Positions 19,487 through 29,939 are shown, counted from the stretch's first letter. The stretch is 44,664 nt of DNA from Methanobacteriota archaeon (GCA_018662825.1 JABJFI010000013.1:1-44664); one strand, 5' to 3'. Numbers and translations are program-made. The notes: a model not told the origin generated them from the letters alone.

Positions 19487-22133
19487 CTCGAGCCCCTCCA
19501 AGCAGTTGTTTTAGTCGATAGAGTGCTTCATGTGCTTGACGTGGTGAGAGTTCATCAGCATCGATATTTGAGAGATAATTGAGTGTTTCCTCCTGTTCAG
19601 AACTGAGGATAGGTGTCTGTTGCGAGGTTCCATTTTTCTGAGTAAGTGCAGCAGCAGCAAAATAGCCCATTAAACTCGATTGTCCTTGAGCCCGGGTTGA
19701 AGGTGTTCCTGATTCGCCTGCTTTGGCGCCATGGGCTTGTTGCTCAAGGAAAGCGAGAAGGTCAGTTGCTCTTTCTACTACAGGGCGAGGTAATCCCGCC
19801 AAAGCAGCAACTTGTACACCGTATGAGTCGTCACATGGGCCATCTGCAACAGTATGGAGGAATCGTAATTCCCCATCCGCCTGAGCCACTTGAACATGGA
19901 CATTGACCAATCCGTCGACTTCGCCTTCTAAACCAATCAATTGGTGATAGTGTGTGGCAAATAAGGTTCGAGAACCGATTCTATTACAGATGTCTTCGGT
20001 AACTGACCAAGCGATTGACAGGCCATCAAATGTAGATGTTCCGCGTCCAATTTCATCAAGTAATACCAAGGATTGAGGTGTTGCTCTACGAAGAATATGG
20101 GCGACTTCAATCATTTCCATCATGAAGGTTGAACGCCCACGTCGCAGATCATCACTTGCTCCAACACGAGTAAATATTCGGTCTACTAGTCCTATTCTAG
20201 CCTTCTTTGCAGGAACAAAACTACCGGTTTGTGCAAGAATCGTCAGTAGCGCAGTCGTCCGAAGATAGGTCGATTTACCACCCATGTTGGGCCCAGTAAT
20301 CAACAAGAATTTTCTATTCTTTTTCAGTTGTATGTCATTAGGGACAAAGCCAGATTGCATCTCTAGTGCTGGATGACGAGCCCCATCCGCTTTGAGATGT
20401 TCACCCTCGGTCAACTCAGGGCGAGTCCATGAACGAGAACGTGCGATGGAAGCGAAACATTGTAGGACATCGATAGCCGCCACTCGTCCAGCAATGTTTG
20501 CCAGTGCTTGGGCATGTACTCGGCAACGTTCTCGTAGTGAGGTAAATAATCGATATTCCAATTCTTTGACTTTAGTATCGGCAGTGAGGAGCAAATCATC
20601 TCTTTTGTTTAATTCTTCAGTCACGTATCTCGAGCCATTGGTCATTTGTTGCTTTCTTCGCCATTCTTCAGGAACTTTTGCTTCATTGGATTTTGTCACT
20701 TCGATAAACCATCCAATTTGCCGATTCATGCGAACCTTGAGTGAAGGAATTTCCAATTCAATTCGTAACTGAGATTCCAAATCATTGAACCATGAATGCC
20801 CAGAAGCCGAGGTTTCTCGAAGTTCGTCAATAGTAGAATCAAGTCCGGAGCGGATGAGTTTACCATCTCTAATACTCAAGGGCGGTTCATCAACCAAGGT
20901 TCGACGTATATCCTCTGCAAGGTCACTCAGTGCATCCAATTCGTGTGAAAGATGGCTTAGGAGTGGGTTTTCTGTTTCGTTACAGAGATTGATGATTGCG
21001 GGCATTCGTTCCAATGCATCTGATACAGCCAGTAAGTCGCGACCATTTGAGCGATTGTATGCTAGTTGAGTTGCCAACCTTTCCATATCTCTCAGCCCAC
21101 GAAGTGCTTCCCTCAATCCTTCAAGCCGACGAGCAGAACGAGATAGAGAACCAACCGCTTCATGTCGAGCACTTATTGCTTCAATGTTGCAAAGTGGGCG
21201 AAGAATCCATGTTTTCAACAGCCTTCGCCCCATCGATGTTCTACATGCATTCATTGTTGAAAGCAGACTGCCTTCAAATTCACCTGCAAGAGTTGATGTT
21301 AATTCTAAATTCTTCAAAGTCGTTTGATCCAAAACCAGATGACCAGACTCATCAATGACTTCGATGTCACGTAGAGGGACTTCATCAGCAATGTGCATGG
21401 TCGCTAAATAATCAGCAGCAAGGCCAGCAGCAGCTAAAGCAAGGGGTGCATCATCCAAGTCCAAATGTCCTAAATCGGCGACATTAAGCACTTTTTCCAG
21501 ACGATTACGGCGCTTTTTTTCACTGGCTCTATGCTGACTGATGAGAACACCCTCAAGGTGTGAAAAGAGAGCACATAAGGCGGTATCCTCGGCATCTTGA
21601 GGCGAAACAACAATTTCAGTAGGTCGCCAACGCATGATTTCATCTAATGCCCGAGCAAAACGGTCTTCGCCATTCAAATTTGATGCCCAAGCCTGTCCAG
21701 TAGAAGCATCGATAATTCCCAGCCCAAGTTCCGCCTTTCCAAGGGCGACTGAGACCAAAAGCGAACGTTCATCAGTGCCGAGAAGTGATTCTTCATACAA
21801 ACTTCCAGGTGTGTATACACGTGTGACGACACGTTCCAACAATTTCGCTCCTTCTCTTAGTTCCTGTTCTTGTTCAGCCACAGTGACTTTGTGCCCGGAT
21901 TTGAGCATCACACGAATATTATCCTCAAGAGCATGCCACGGGAATCCAGCCATTTGAATCGGTTTGTCAGCCTTTTTGTCACGAGAAGTCAATGCCAATC
22001 CAAGAACTTCAGAACCAACCGCGGCATCTTCATGAAATAACTCATAGAAGTCGCCCATGCGGAAGAACAGAATGGTGTCTGGGTGTTCTTTTTTGATGTC
22101 CATGAATTGGTCCATCATTCCCCTTTTTGCCAT
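19479..22133 (-). CDS. mutS: DNA mismatch repair protein MutS
   Basis: FFRMGDFYELFHEDA mismatch-binding motif; TGPNMGGKSTYLR Walker A; LDEIGRGTSTFDG. Confidence 0.97.
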   Translation of the reverse strand: MAKRGMMDQFMDIKKEHPDTILFFRMGDFYELFHEDAAVGSEVLGLALTSRDKKADKPIQMAGFPWHALEDNIRVMLKSGHKVTVAEQEQELREGAKLLERVVTRVYTPGSLYEESLLGTDERSLLVSVALGKAELGLGIIDASTGQAWASNLNGEDRFARALDEIMRWRPTEIVVSPQDAEDTALCALFSHLEGVLISQHRASEKKRRNRLEKVLNVADLGHLDLDDAPLALAAAGLAADYLATMHIADEVPLRDIEVIDESGHLVLDQTTLKNLELTSTLAGEFEGSLLSTMNACRTSMGRRLLKTWILRPLCNIEAISARHEAVGSLSRSARRLEGLREALRGLRDMERLATQLAYNRSNGRDLLAVSDALERMPAIINLCNETENPLLSHLSHELDALSDLAEDIRRTLVDEPPLSIRDGKLIRSGLDSTIDELRETSASGHSWFNDLESQLRIELEIPSLKVRMNRQIGWFIEVTKSNEAKVPEEWRRKQQMTNGSRYVTEELNKRDDLLLTADTKVKELEYRLFTSLRERCRVHAQALANIAGRVAAIDVLQCFASIARSRSWTRPELTEGEHLKADGARHPALEMQSGFVPNDIQLKKNRKFLLITGPNMGGKSTYLRTTALLTILAQTGSFVPAKKARIGLVDRIFTRVGASDDLRRGRSTFMMEMIEVAHILRRATPQSLVLLDEIGRGTSTFDGLSIAWSVTEDICNRIGSRTLFATHYHQLIGLEGEVDGLVNVHVQVAQADGELRFLHTVADGPCDDSYGVQVAALAGLPRPVVERATDLLAFLEQQAHGAKAGESGTPSTRAQGQSSLMGYFAAAALTQKNGTSQQTPILSSEQEETLNYLSNIDADELSPRQAHEALYRLKQLLGGARDV

Positions 22134-22241
22134 GCACAAATCACTCCTTGCTCTCGCTGGAGTTTACTGTCGTTGCCGAGAGCACATGAAGGTTCTCGCG
22201 CAGGCTTGAAAGAACTGCTGATTTCAATAGTTTTTTGAGAA

Positions 22242-23492
22242 TTATTTATTCTGCCGCATTCTCTTGGTGGCAGTCCACAGCATCACACCCATTACAATAC
22301 TGGATGCTGTGAAAAATACGAAGTTCAAAAAACCTCTTCCACTCTCTATAGAACCAATTGCTAAAGTATCAATTGAGTATGTAGCCGGATCCCCTTGGCT
22401 ATCGATACCATGAGCATAAATGACATCACTTGAGGACCCTGAGGTTTCGATTGTCAAAGGCAAAGGACGTGCTAGAGGCATTTTCTCTGGGACTCCATCA
22501 ATCATACGAATTACAGAAGTACTTCCTTGACTTCCAAACATCCACACAGCGCCATTTCCATCAAGTGTTGCTGAAACACTGGAAACATCCACGGTTGTTG
22601 TCGTTCTATCTTTGGCTATATGGACTGCAGAATCGGAACCTGCGGCGAGTATTGTCCCATTGTCAAGTCGAATCAGTGAGTGAATATCTCCCTTGTCCAA
22701 TTCTTCAATTGATGTGAGCATTGGTGCACTTGGTCCATCAGACCAAGAGATAAAACCGATGACTGGATGTGTTGTTGGTGCAGCAGGACTGCTATCATCG
22801 GTTCCGAAAACGTTGATCATTGACCCGGCAGCAATCCAAGTTCCATCACCCAAATTTTCAACCATGTTCCAAGAAATATCGCTCGCTGAATTGGCCATTG
22901 CTGAGGTTTCAACAGAACTGGCAAAGGCATCTTGAGCTGGCAATAGCGGTGAGCCTATCGGGCCAAAGCCACGAAGACTTGTCGAGTTCGCTTCATCAGT
23001 AACCATCAGCCAGCGATAGGAGTCTTCATTGCGTTGTTCGGCTACATCGAGTATATCAAAAGATAATTGATCGTTGTTAAATGTGATACTGGTACGTTGC
23101 TGTTCGTCATTGACATGGAAAACCTGAAGTGTATTGTTCGATGGAGAAACAACCATACTTCCATCATGTAGTTTGGTCATGAAAGACATTCCTAAGATGT
23201 CATCATAATCGCTTCCAATGTCATTGATTTCACCGGATTCATTGTAGTGAATCATCATTTCACCTTCGTTGCCTAAGACAATAGCGGTATAGGTATCTGA
23301 ATTTCCATAAACAATATCCAAAACACGGCCATCCATAGCTTCGAGTCCGTGGCTTCTGTAATCGACCCCTGGAAGTGAAGAGGTACCTTGTATGGCTAGA
23401 GCACCGAGGATGATAAAAACGAAAAATCCGGCAATAGCAACCCATTGATGTTCCGATTCTTCTTCAAGAAGACTGCGCCAACCCTTCGCCAT
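22242..23492 (-). CDS. Membrane-anchored protein with predicted extracellular repeat/propeller-like domain
   Basis: N-terminal TM (WVAIAGFFVFIILGALAI), C-terminal TM (FLNFVFFTASSIVMGVMLW); ATG at 23492. Confidence 0.65.
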   Translation of the reverse strand: MAKGWRSLLEEESEHQWVAIAGFFVFIILGALAIQGTSSLPGVDYRSHGLEAMDGRVLDIVYGNSDTYTAIVLGNEGEMMIHYNESGEINDIGSDYDDILGMSFMTKLHDGSMVVSPSNNTLQVFHVNDEQQRTSITFNNDQLSFDILDVAEQRNEDSYRWLMVTDEANSTSLRGFGPIGSPLLPAQDAFASSVETSAMANSASDISWNMVENLGDGTWIAAGSMINVFGTDDSSPAAPTTHPVIGFISWSDGPSAPMLTSIEELDKGDIHSLIRLDNGTILAAGSDSAVHIAKDRTTTTVDVSSVSATLDGNGAVWMFGSQGSTSVIRMIDGVPEKMPLARPLPLTIETSGSSSDVIYAHGIDSQGDPATYSIDTLAIGSIESGRGFLNFVFFTASSIVMGVMLWTATKRMRQNK

Positions 23493-23641
23493 GGATGCAG
23501 GATGCGAAACGAGCACATGAAACCTTTTATTGTAAGATGGCTGAAGTTTCATTTCATTATTTTTAGAAAAATAGCGGCAAAGGTTGAGGCGGAGGGATGA
23601 TAAAGGGAATATCGGTCGCAGGACTGCTTGGAGAGAGTATC

Positions 23642-24181
23642 ATGGCACGTAAACCAGCATCTATGTATCGCCGCCTTAAGGGTCCTGCCTACACTCGACG
23701 TAAGTACATCGGCGGTGTCCCTAACAACAGAATTATGTCTTTCCACGCCGGAAACCGTGTTGCTGCGGAGACTGGACAATTCAAAGTCATCATGGAACTC
23801 CGTGCTGACAACAGTTGTCAAATCCGCCACACAGCTCTTGAAGCAGCCCGTGTTATTTCAAATTCAACAATTCGTAAAGTAGCAGGAATGCAAGGCTATG
23901 CTCTTCGAGTCCACACCTTCCCGCACCATGTGCTTCGTGAAAACAAGCAAGCAACTGGTGCAGGTGCAGACCGTGTTTCTCAAGGTATGCGCTGTGCTTT
24001 CGGTAAGAACGTCGGAACAGCAGCCCGAGTCAAGCGAGGACAACGAGTCATTTCTTTGCAAGTTGAGCCTGAGCATTACCTAGTTGCCCGTGATGCATTG
24101 CGCAAGGCGAACATGAAGTTCCCAACTCCGTGCACAGTCCGTTTGATTAAAGGACACGAGCACCTAAAGGGTCTCATTTGA
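23642..24181 (+). CDS. rpl10e: 50S ribosomal protein L10e (L16 homolog)
   Basis: MARKPASMYRRLKGPAYTRRKYIGGVPNNRIMSFHAGN; ATG at 23642. Confidence 0.95.
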   Translation: MARKPASMYRRLKGPAYTRRKYIGGVPNNRIMSFHAGNRVAAETGQFKVIMELRADNSCQIRHTALEAARVISNSTIRKVAGMQGYALRVHTFPHHVLRENKQATGAGADRVSQGMRCAFGKNVGTAARVKRGQRVISLQVEPEHYLVARDALRKANMKFPTPCTVRLIKGHEHLKGLI

Positions 24182-24185
24182 AATT

Positions 24186-24225
24186 CATTGGGTTCAGCCC
24201 AATGTCAGACAAATCCCTGTTTGTC
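24186..24225 (+). terminator. Tandem inverted repeats after rpl10e, terminator-like
   Basis: CATTGGG-TTCAG-CCCAATG (24186-24204) and GACAAA-TCCCTG-TTTGTC (24208-24225), followed by TTTTT. Confidence 0.5.
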
Positions 24226-24297
24226 GAGGATTTTTGGGCGTGAGTTCCTTAAGTCCGAACAAAAGCCAATCGATGAAGCATACTAGGAGGTGGATGA

Positions 24298-26076
24298 ATG
24301 AGAGTCGCAGTTCTGAAAGAAGACCATTGCCAACCAAAGAAGTGTAACGATGAATGTCAAGCCTTTTGCCCACCGGTTCGCAACGGTCAAGAATGCATAA
24401 TTATGGATGAAAAGACCGGCAAGCCACATATTTCTGAAAGCCTGTGTATTGGTTGCGGTATTTGCATTAACAAATGTCCACATGATGCGTTAATCATCGA
24501 ACAATTGCCAAGTGAACTTGAGACAGACATGATCCACAGGTATTCAATGAATGGTTTCCGTTTGTTCCGTCTACCAACGCCATCGAAAGAAAGTGTTGTA
24601 GGAATCCTCGGACCAAATGGAATGGGAAAATCGACAGCCATCAATGCGCTTTCAGGTCGAATGGTTCCGAATCTTGGAGATTGGTTGAACAAAGAGGCAG
24701 ATTGGGACGACGTCATTGAATCTCTTCCACGAGGAGAATTGAGAGACTTTTTCATTTCTGTTGATAAAGGCGACATCAAGGTTGCTTTGAAACCACAAAA
24801 CGTCGACCGTTTGCCCAAGAAAATAAAGGGTACTGTACGCGAATTACTTTCGCGGGTTGACGAGAGAGGTATGTTTGATGAAATGACCAACGAATTGGCA
24901 ATTGACCATTTACTCGAGCGAACAGTTCAACAACTTTCAGGTGGAGAATTGCAACGAATGGCTATTTGTGCCACTCTGTTGCGTGATGTCGATGTGTATT
25001 TCTTCGATGAACCTTCATCTTATCTAGATATTCACGAACGTATGAGGATTGTCAGAATAATCCAAAAATTGGCGGAAACAAAACGAGTCATCGTCATTGA
25101 ACACGACCTTGCAGTTCTTGATGTTCTTGCAGATTTGGTTCATATTGTCTATGGTAAAAAGGGTGCTTTTGGAATATTCACGCCAGCACGAACAACACGC
25201 CAAGCCATCAACACTTATCTCGATGGTTTCCTACCAGAGCAAAATGTTCGTATCCGTGATAAACCAATCAAGTTCCTAAATCACAGTGACCGTATCTCTG
25301 AAATAGGCACAGAGGTAGTTTCTTGGGGCGGTCTTACAAAGAAACTTGGAGAATTCCAACTGACTACTGGAGAGGGTGCAGTGCATCGTTCCGAAGTAGT
25401 CGGAGTCGTTGGCCCGAATGGAACTGGAAAATCCACCATGATCAAAGTCCTTGCCGGAGAACATGGTTACGATGAAGGGTGGGTTACCGAAAACGCCACT
25501 ATTTCATACAAGCCTCAGCACATCGATGTCGATATGGATTGCAGTGTGCAATTATGGCTTGACAGTGAAATTGGACCCAAGTGGCGAGTTGGTGAATACA
25601 ATGTCAATGTCATCCGCGCATTAGGTGTTGACCAATTGCTTCCTAAACGCGTCAAGAAACTCTCTGGTGGTGAACGCCAAGCTGTTGCCATCGCCATCTG
25701 CCTTGGAAGAGAGGCGGACCTCTATCTGTTGGATGAGCCTTCAGCCCATCTGGATGCGAATGCTCGGATGGAGGCTGCAAAGGCGATTCGAAGGACAATG
25801 GAGGCCAATGAAAAATCCGCCTTCGTCATCGACCACGACGTCTATTTCATCGATATCGTAAGTGATTCACTCCTCGTCTTTGAAGGAGAAGGCGGTGTTC
25901 ATGGGAAAGCAGAAGGTCCGTTCAAACTTCGTGAGGGAATGAATCGTTTCCTCGAAGGCGTCAATGTCACATTCAGGCGAGACCATGATTCAAAGCGCCC
26001 AAGAATCAATAAAATGGAAAGTCGAAAAGATAGAGAACAACGAGGAATAGGAGACTACTATTCCTTTGACCATTGA
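24298..26076 (+). CDS. Ribosome recycling ATPase ABCE1/Rli1
   Basis: N-terminal Fe-S ligands (CIGCGICINKCP), two ABC ATPase domains (GPNGMGKST, GPNGTGKST, LSGGELQR, LSGGERQA). Confidence 0.96.
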   Translation: MRVAVLKEDHCQPKKCNDECQAFCPPVRNGQECIIMDEKTGKPHISESLCIGCGICINKCPHDALIIEQLPSELETDMIHRYSMNGFRLFRLPTPSKESVVGILGPNGMGKSTAINALSGRMVPNLGDWLNKEADWDDVIESLPRGELRDFFISVDKGDIKVALKPQNVDRLPKKIKGTVRELLSRVDERGMFDEMTNELAIDHLLERTVQQLSGGELQRMAICATLLRDVDVYFFDEPSSYLDIHERMRIVRIIQKLAETKRVIVIEHDLAVLDVLADLVHIVYGKKGAFGIFTPARTTRQAINTYLDGFLPEQNVRIRDKPIKFLNHSDRISEIGTEVVSWGGLTKKLGEFQLTTGEGAVHRSEVVGVVGPNGTGKSTMIKVLAGEHGYDEGWVTENATISYKPQHIDVDMDCSVQLWLDSEIGPKWRVGEYNVNVIRALGVDQLLPKRVKKLSGGERQAVAIAICLGREADLYLLDEPSAHLDANARMEAAKAIRRTMEANEKSAFVIDHDVYFIDIVSDSLLVFEGEGGVHGKAEGPFKLREGMNRFLEGVNVTFRRDHDSKRPRINKMESRKDREQRGIGDYYSFDH

Positions 26077-26089
26077 TGAGGGTGGATGG

Positions 26090-27853
26090 ATGCCAGTAGG
26101 AATACCACCACTTGGCGGCCCATTAGGGCGTTCACGTTCACGAATTTCTGCCAGTGGATTGACGACTTTCCTTCGTTGTAAGCGTCAATGGTTTTTGGGT
26201 TCCAAAGTTGGAATTTCAGGACCCTTGCGGCCATCTCAAGTTATTGGAATTGTCCTTGAAGACGCGTTATGCGGTTTGATGATGCAACGCCCAACTACAC
26301 TAATTGAAACACTTCCAGACTTGAAAAAATGGATGCACAGTCTGATTCCTAAGGCTGCACAAGAAGCACTTGATGCCGGCAAGGAACTCTGGGATGAAGG
26401 AATTTGGTACGAGCCAGGGACCTCTTGGGAGGATGTTGAAATCGAATCCTTCACCGCTCGGCTTGAAAACGGTTTGATGCTACTTTTTGAAGAGGTCGAG
26501 TCATGTTACAAAGAAAACGGTGGCCCTTATTTGGAGTTGATGAGGGCCGGCGAATCACCGTATTCCATCCCCTCGCCGGCTTGGGGCGATGAACCATATT
26601 TCCCTGTACCCGAAAAAGTTCGAAATCATAGTATGCGGTCTTGGGCAATTCCTGAACAAGCCATGCAATGGCAACCAATTGGTACTCCAGTCTCATGGAA
26701 CGAAGCCTTGGAAATTGCGCGACCTTGGACCAAAGACCCTCGTGTTCATCAACCTCAACGATTGTTCCATCCAGAACGTTGGGCTGCAGGTGAACTTGAT
26801 CTCGTACTCCGTTGGGATGGCCAAACTCGTTTAGTCGATATCAAATCCGGCGACCCAAGTTCTAAATTTGCAGAATCCCTTCAACACCAACTGCGCTTCT
26901 ATGCTTGGCTTTGGCATGAAACCCATGATGGAGAATGCATCGATGGATTGGAAGGTTGGTATCTGAACGGACCTCACCGCATCGTCTATGATGCTCCACA
27001 AGCCGAAGAATATGGTATGATGACTTCAGAATTCTTTGCCATCAATTCCGAGATGCAAAAGATGGGCTCCGGCCCTGCTGCCATGCCAGTTCTTCCAATT
27101 GAAGCATGCGATGGAGAGGCCGCAGGTTGCCATTGGTGCAGTCTTGCTCGTGATGAAGAAGGGAATTGGTTTGGAGAAGAACTCCTCTCTGGAATCACTT
27201 CGTTACGAGAAGTACCATTGACTACGCCAAGCGAGCCTTTGTCGAAAATACCTGTTCGTGTCAGTGTTCAAGGAAAATTCACTGGAGCATGGGGGCCATT
27301 GCCGAATCATTTCGGAGAACCGGTTTTAGGGGCAATGCTTGTTGCTGGCGGGGCACAAATTACAGTTGAAGAAAGTGAACCAGGTTGTTATCCACTTCTG
27401 CATGACCAACCAAATGGTGAACTTGTCATCTTAGATGCGTTACCGGGTGTTTGGCGAGGAGCACCTCGATTATATGTTGATTCGAGAACAAGAATTGTCC
27501 CAGTTGCAGATGCTGCAAAAGAATTTGAACAAACTTCAATTCCTCTTTCACAACGAACCACTAGAATTGGTCTACTCCGTACTCGAGCCAATGTTGAGGG
27601 TGTCATTCTCAGTGTTAGGAAGCGTTCAGGAATTCGATTGGATGGAAAACCATGGACCATGCTCAATGTCCATCTTTGGGATGGTGATTCCGTGGTCGAA
27701 GTTGCCTCTTTTGGTTCAAGCATCACCGGACAAATGGAAGCACTAAGGCCTGGACAGACTCTAAAATTACTGGCGGCTGAAATCGGATGGAGGGCTGGAT
27801 TGCCTCAACTCCGAATCGATACAAGAAAAACTCGTCTTCAAGTCAAAGATTGA
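26090..27853 (+). CDS. PD-(D/E)XK (RecB/Cas4-like) nuclease with C-terminal OB-like region, copy 1
   Basis: ISASGLTTFLRCKRQWFLGSKVG, GELDLVLRWDGQTRLVDIKSG, QHQLRFYAWLW, CDGEAAGCHWC. Confidence 0.78.
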   Translation: MPVGIPPLGGPLGRSRSRISASGLTTFLRCKRQWFLGSKVGISGPLRPSQVIGIVLEDALCGLMMQRPTTLIETLPDLKKWMHSLIPKAAQEALDAGKELWDEGIWYEPGTSWEDVEIESFTARLENGLMLLFEEVESCYKENGGPYLELMRAGESPYSIPSPAWGDEPYFPVPEKVRNHSMRSWAIPEQAMQWQPIGTPVSWNEALEIARPWTKDPRVHQPQRLFHPERWAAGELDLVLRWDGQTRLVDIKSGDPSSKFAESLQHQLRFYAWLWHETHDGECIDGLEGWYLNGPHRIVYDAPQAEEYGMMTSEFFAINSEMQKMGSGPAAMPVLPIEACDGEAAGCHWCSLARDEEGNWFGEELLSGITSLREVPLTTPSEPLSKIPVRVSVQGKFTGAWGPLPNHFGEPVLGAMLVAGGAQITVEESEPGCYPLLHDQPNGELVILDALPGVWRGAPRLYVDSRTRIVPVADAAKEFEQTSIPLSQRTTRIGLLRTRANVEGVILSVRKRSGIRLDGKPWTMLNVHLWDGDSVVEVASFGSSITGQMEALRPGQTLKLLAAEIGWRAGLPQLRIDTRKTRLQVKD

Positions 27854-27900
27854 ATTTTAGAGAGTAGGGTTCAAGAACATTCGACAAAACACTAGGTGGT

Positions 27901-29742
27901 ATGCCGGTAAGACTTGCTACTCCATCCGAAGATAATGTTGGTCCATTTAATCGACTTTCAGCAAGTCAAGTCAACACTTACAGGTCTTGCCCTCGCCTTT
28001 GGTTTTATGAAAAAGTTCGACGCTTCAAAATGCCACAAATCCCAGTACTCTTTGTCGGGAGAGCGGTTGAAGAGGCCATTTGCCGTATGTTGATGGAATC
28101 ACCAGCACTATTGGTTTCCAAAGCATCTTCAGATACACTTTCGGCAATACCACTTGATGAAAATGGTGTTCCAAGTCGTTCAAGTCTTGATCCTTGGCCA
28201 GCTGAACGTTTGTTGGCTTTACCAGAGAATATGTTGCCAACAGATATGGCAGGTCTAAAAGATTGGGCCATTGGCCGATTGAAGGTTCACCTGCATGAAG
28301 CGTTGAATTCCATGAAACGAGAATGGGAGAAAGATGAACGAAGAGCAGGTGATTGGAATTCGGTTAACCCTGATTACTGCTTACAAATGTGCATCAATGG
28401 CTTACAATTTCATTTGAACGAAGTTCAGCGCTGCCTTGACCAAAACGGTGGACCAGGGCTCAAAGAGTGGCGCAGGGGCGTACGTCCTGAGTGGCCATCA
28501 CCTGATGCCCGGCGCTATACACTTTCCAATAATCATCCACTTTCGAGAAATGGTGAAGTAAGCCTGATAGAGGCATGGGAAATTTCTCGACCTTGGTTTG
28601 TCGACCCAAATGCAGGCAAGTTTGCGATGAACGCCGTACATCCAGAGCATTGGTTCCAGGGCGAATATGATTTGGTATACCGCTGGGATGGTCGAATAAA
28701 TATCGTTGACCTAAAAGCCAGCATTGGACGTGGTGACCGCTCGGGCAATTATGTACAGCAACTCCGGATGTACGCAATGCTGTGGTGGACTACGCATGAA
28801 AAGAAACAACAAGTCGATGCACTCGAAATATGGTACCTTGGGGCAGATTCAATCAAATCAATACCTTGTCCAACAGTTCAAGAAATGACACAGATGGAAG
28901 AAGAACTCGAGTCTATGTGGCATCAACTTCGGGAAGAAACGCCTTCTCTTGCTGAATGCCCACCGGAACCCGCTCCTGTCCGTGGATATAAAGACGGGGG
29001 AATCGCTATAGAAGCGCCCAATGAAGTGCGTTGCTCCCGTTGCGATTGGGAATCGATTTGCCCTGGTGGCCAAGGCAATGATCAACTTCCAGAAGGGGGC
29101 TCAATTCAACTTCCAGGAACTTCTAACGCCTTTGACTTGACACCAATCGGGGAACTAGACCCTCGAATGACTTTCGTTGCAGAAGTGTTCAGCATTATTG
29201 GTGTTCGAAAAGGCAACCGCCCACAAATTACAGTTTCACAAGGCAATACATTTGCTAAAGTCATTCTCTTGGTTGACCAACATCAAGATGGAGAGCCTTC
29301 TTGGCCACAAAACTTGGCAAAAGGCGACCGAATAAAATTGGATAATGTCATTCCAAGTGCTAATTGGAAAGGGGAAATCGAACTCAAAGTTGACCCTCAT
29401 GCCTGTATTGTGCACACGTCAGAGGGGGATGTTGCTTCTGATTTCATGGATTTCCGTGCTCGCTGGAATGTTTCTGGTAGGCTAATTTATCGATTTGAAA
29501 AGCGAGGCGTTGGTAGAAATGGAAAAGAGTGGCACAGAAAGGGTGCTATGATATTGGATGCAACCGGTGCAATGAAAGTTGAAGGATGGGCAAACGATTG
29601 GGGCCCACAATATGATTTAGCAGAAATAGGCGATACTGTCGTTGTTGCCAACATTGGATTGGATGCTTGGGCAGTAGAAATCCGTGGTAATATTTCTCGA
29701 AATACGAAAATACACATTACTGAACGTGTAGAGAGAGATTAA
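27901..29742 (+). CDS. PD-(D/E)XK (RecB/Cas4-like) nuclease with C-terminal OB-like region, copy 2
   Basis: LSASQVNTYRSCPRLWFYEKV, GEYDLVYRWDGRINIVDLKAS, VQQLRMYAMLWW, CSRCDWESIC; paralogous to copy 1. Confidence 0.82.
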   Translation: MPVRLATPSEDNVGPFNRLSASQVNTYRSCPRLWFYEKVRRFKMPQIPVLFVGRAVEEAICRMLMESPALLVSKASSDTLSAIPLDENGVPSRSSLDPWPAERLLALPENMLPTDMAGLKDWAIGRLKVHLHEALNSMKREWEKDERRAGDWNSVNPDYCLQMCINGLQFHLNEVQRCLDQNGGPGLKEWRRGVRPEWPSPDARRYTLSNNHPLSRNGEVSLIEAWEISRPWFVDPNAGKFAMNAVHPEHWFQGEYDLVYRWDGRINIVDLKASIGRGDRSGNYVQQLRMYAMLWWTTHEKKQQVDALEIWYLGADSIKSIPCPTVQEMTQMEEELESMWHQLREETPSLAECPPEPAPVRGYKDGGIAIEAPNEVRCSRCDWESICPGGQGNDQLPEGGSIQLPGTSNAFDLTPIGELDPRMTFVAEVFSIIGVRKGNRPQITVSQGNTFAKVILLVDQHQDGEPSWPQNLAKGDRIKLDNVIPSANWKGEIELKVDPHACIVHTSEGDVASDFMDFRARWNVSGRLIYRFEKRGVGRNGKEWHRKGAMILDATGAMKVEGWANDWGPQYDLAEIGDTVVVANIGLDAWAVEIRGNISRNTKIHITERVERD

Positions 29743-29939
29743 CCGCCAGAGGAGATGGTGATGACCAAAAACTCCACCGATTGTGATAGAACGGTGGCAT
29801 GTGGCACTATTGTTCCATCATAACTTACGATAACTGTCGAAGGAAGGATATCTGCTTCAGTCAATGCTTGCCGTACAGTTTGACCGACATCGACATTGAC
29901 TTTGACATCGTGGTCACGACCTTTGAAGCGAATCTCCAT
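29739..29939 (-). CDS. Ubiquitin-like small archaeal modifier / sulfur carrier protein (ThiS/MoaD/SAMP-like)
   Basis: 66 aa from ATG at 29939: MEIRFKGRDHDVKVNVDVGQTVRQALTEADILPSTVIVSYDGTIVPHATVLSQSVEFLVITISSGG; beta-grasp pattern and C-terminal GG. Confidence 0.75.
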   Translation of the reverse strand: MEIRFKGRDHDVKVNVDVGQTVRQALTEADILPSTVIVSYDGTIVPHATVLSQSVEFLVITISSGG

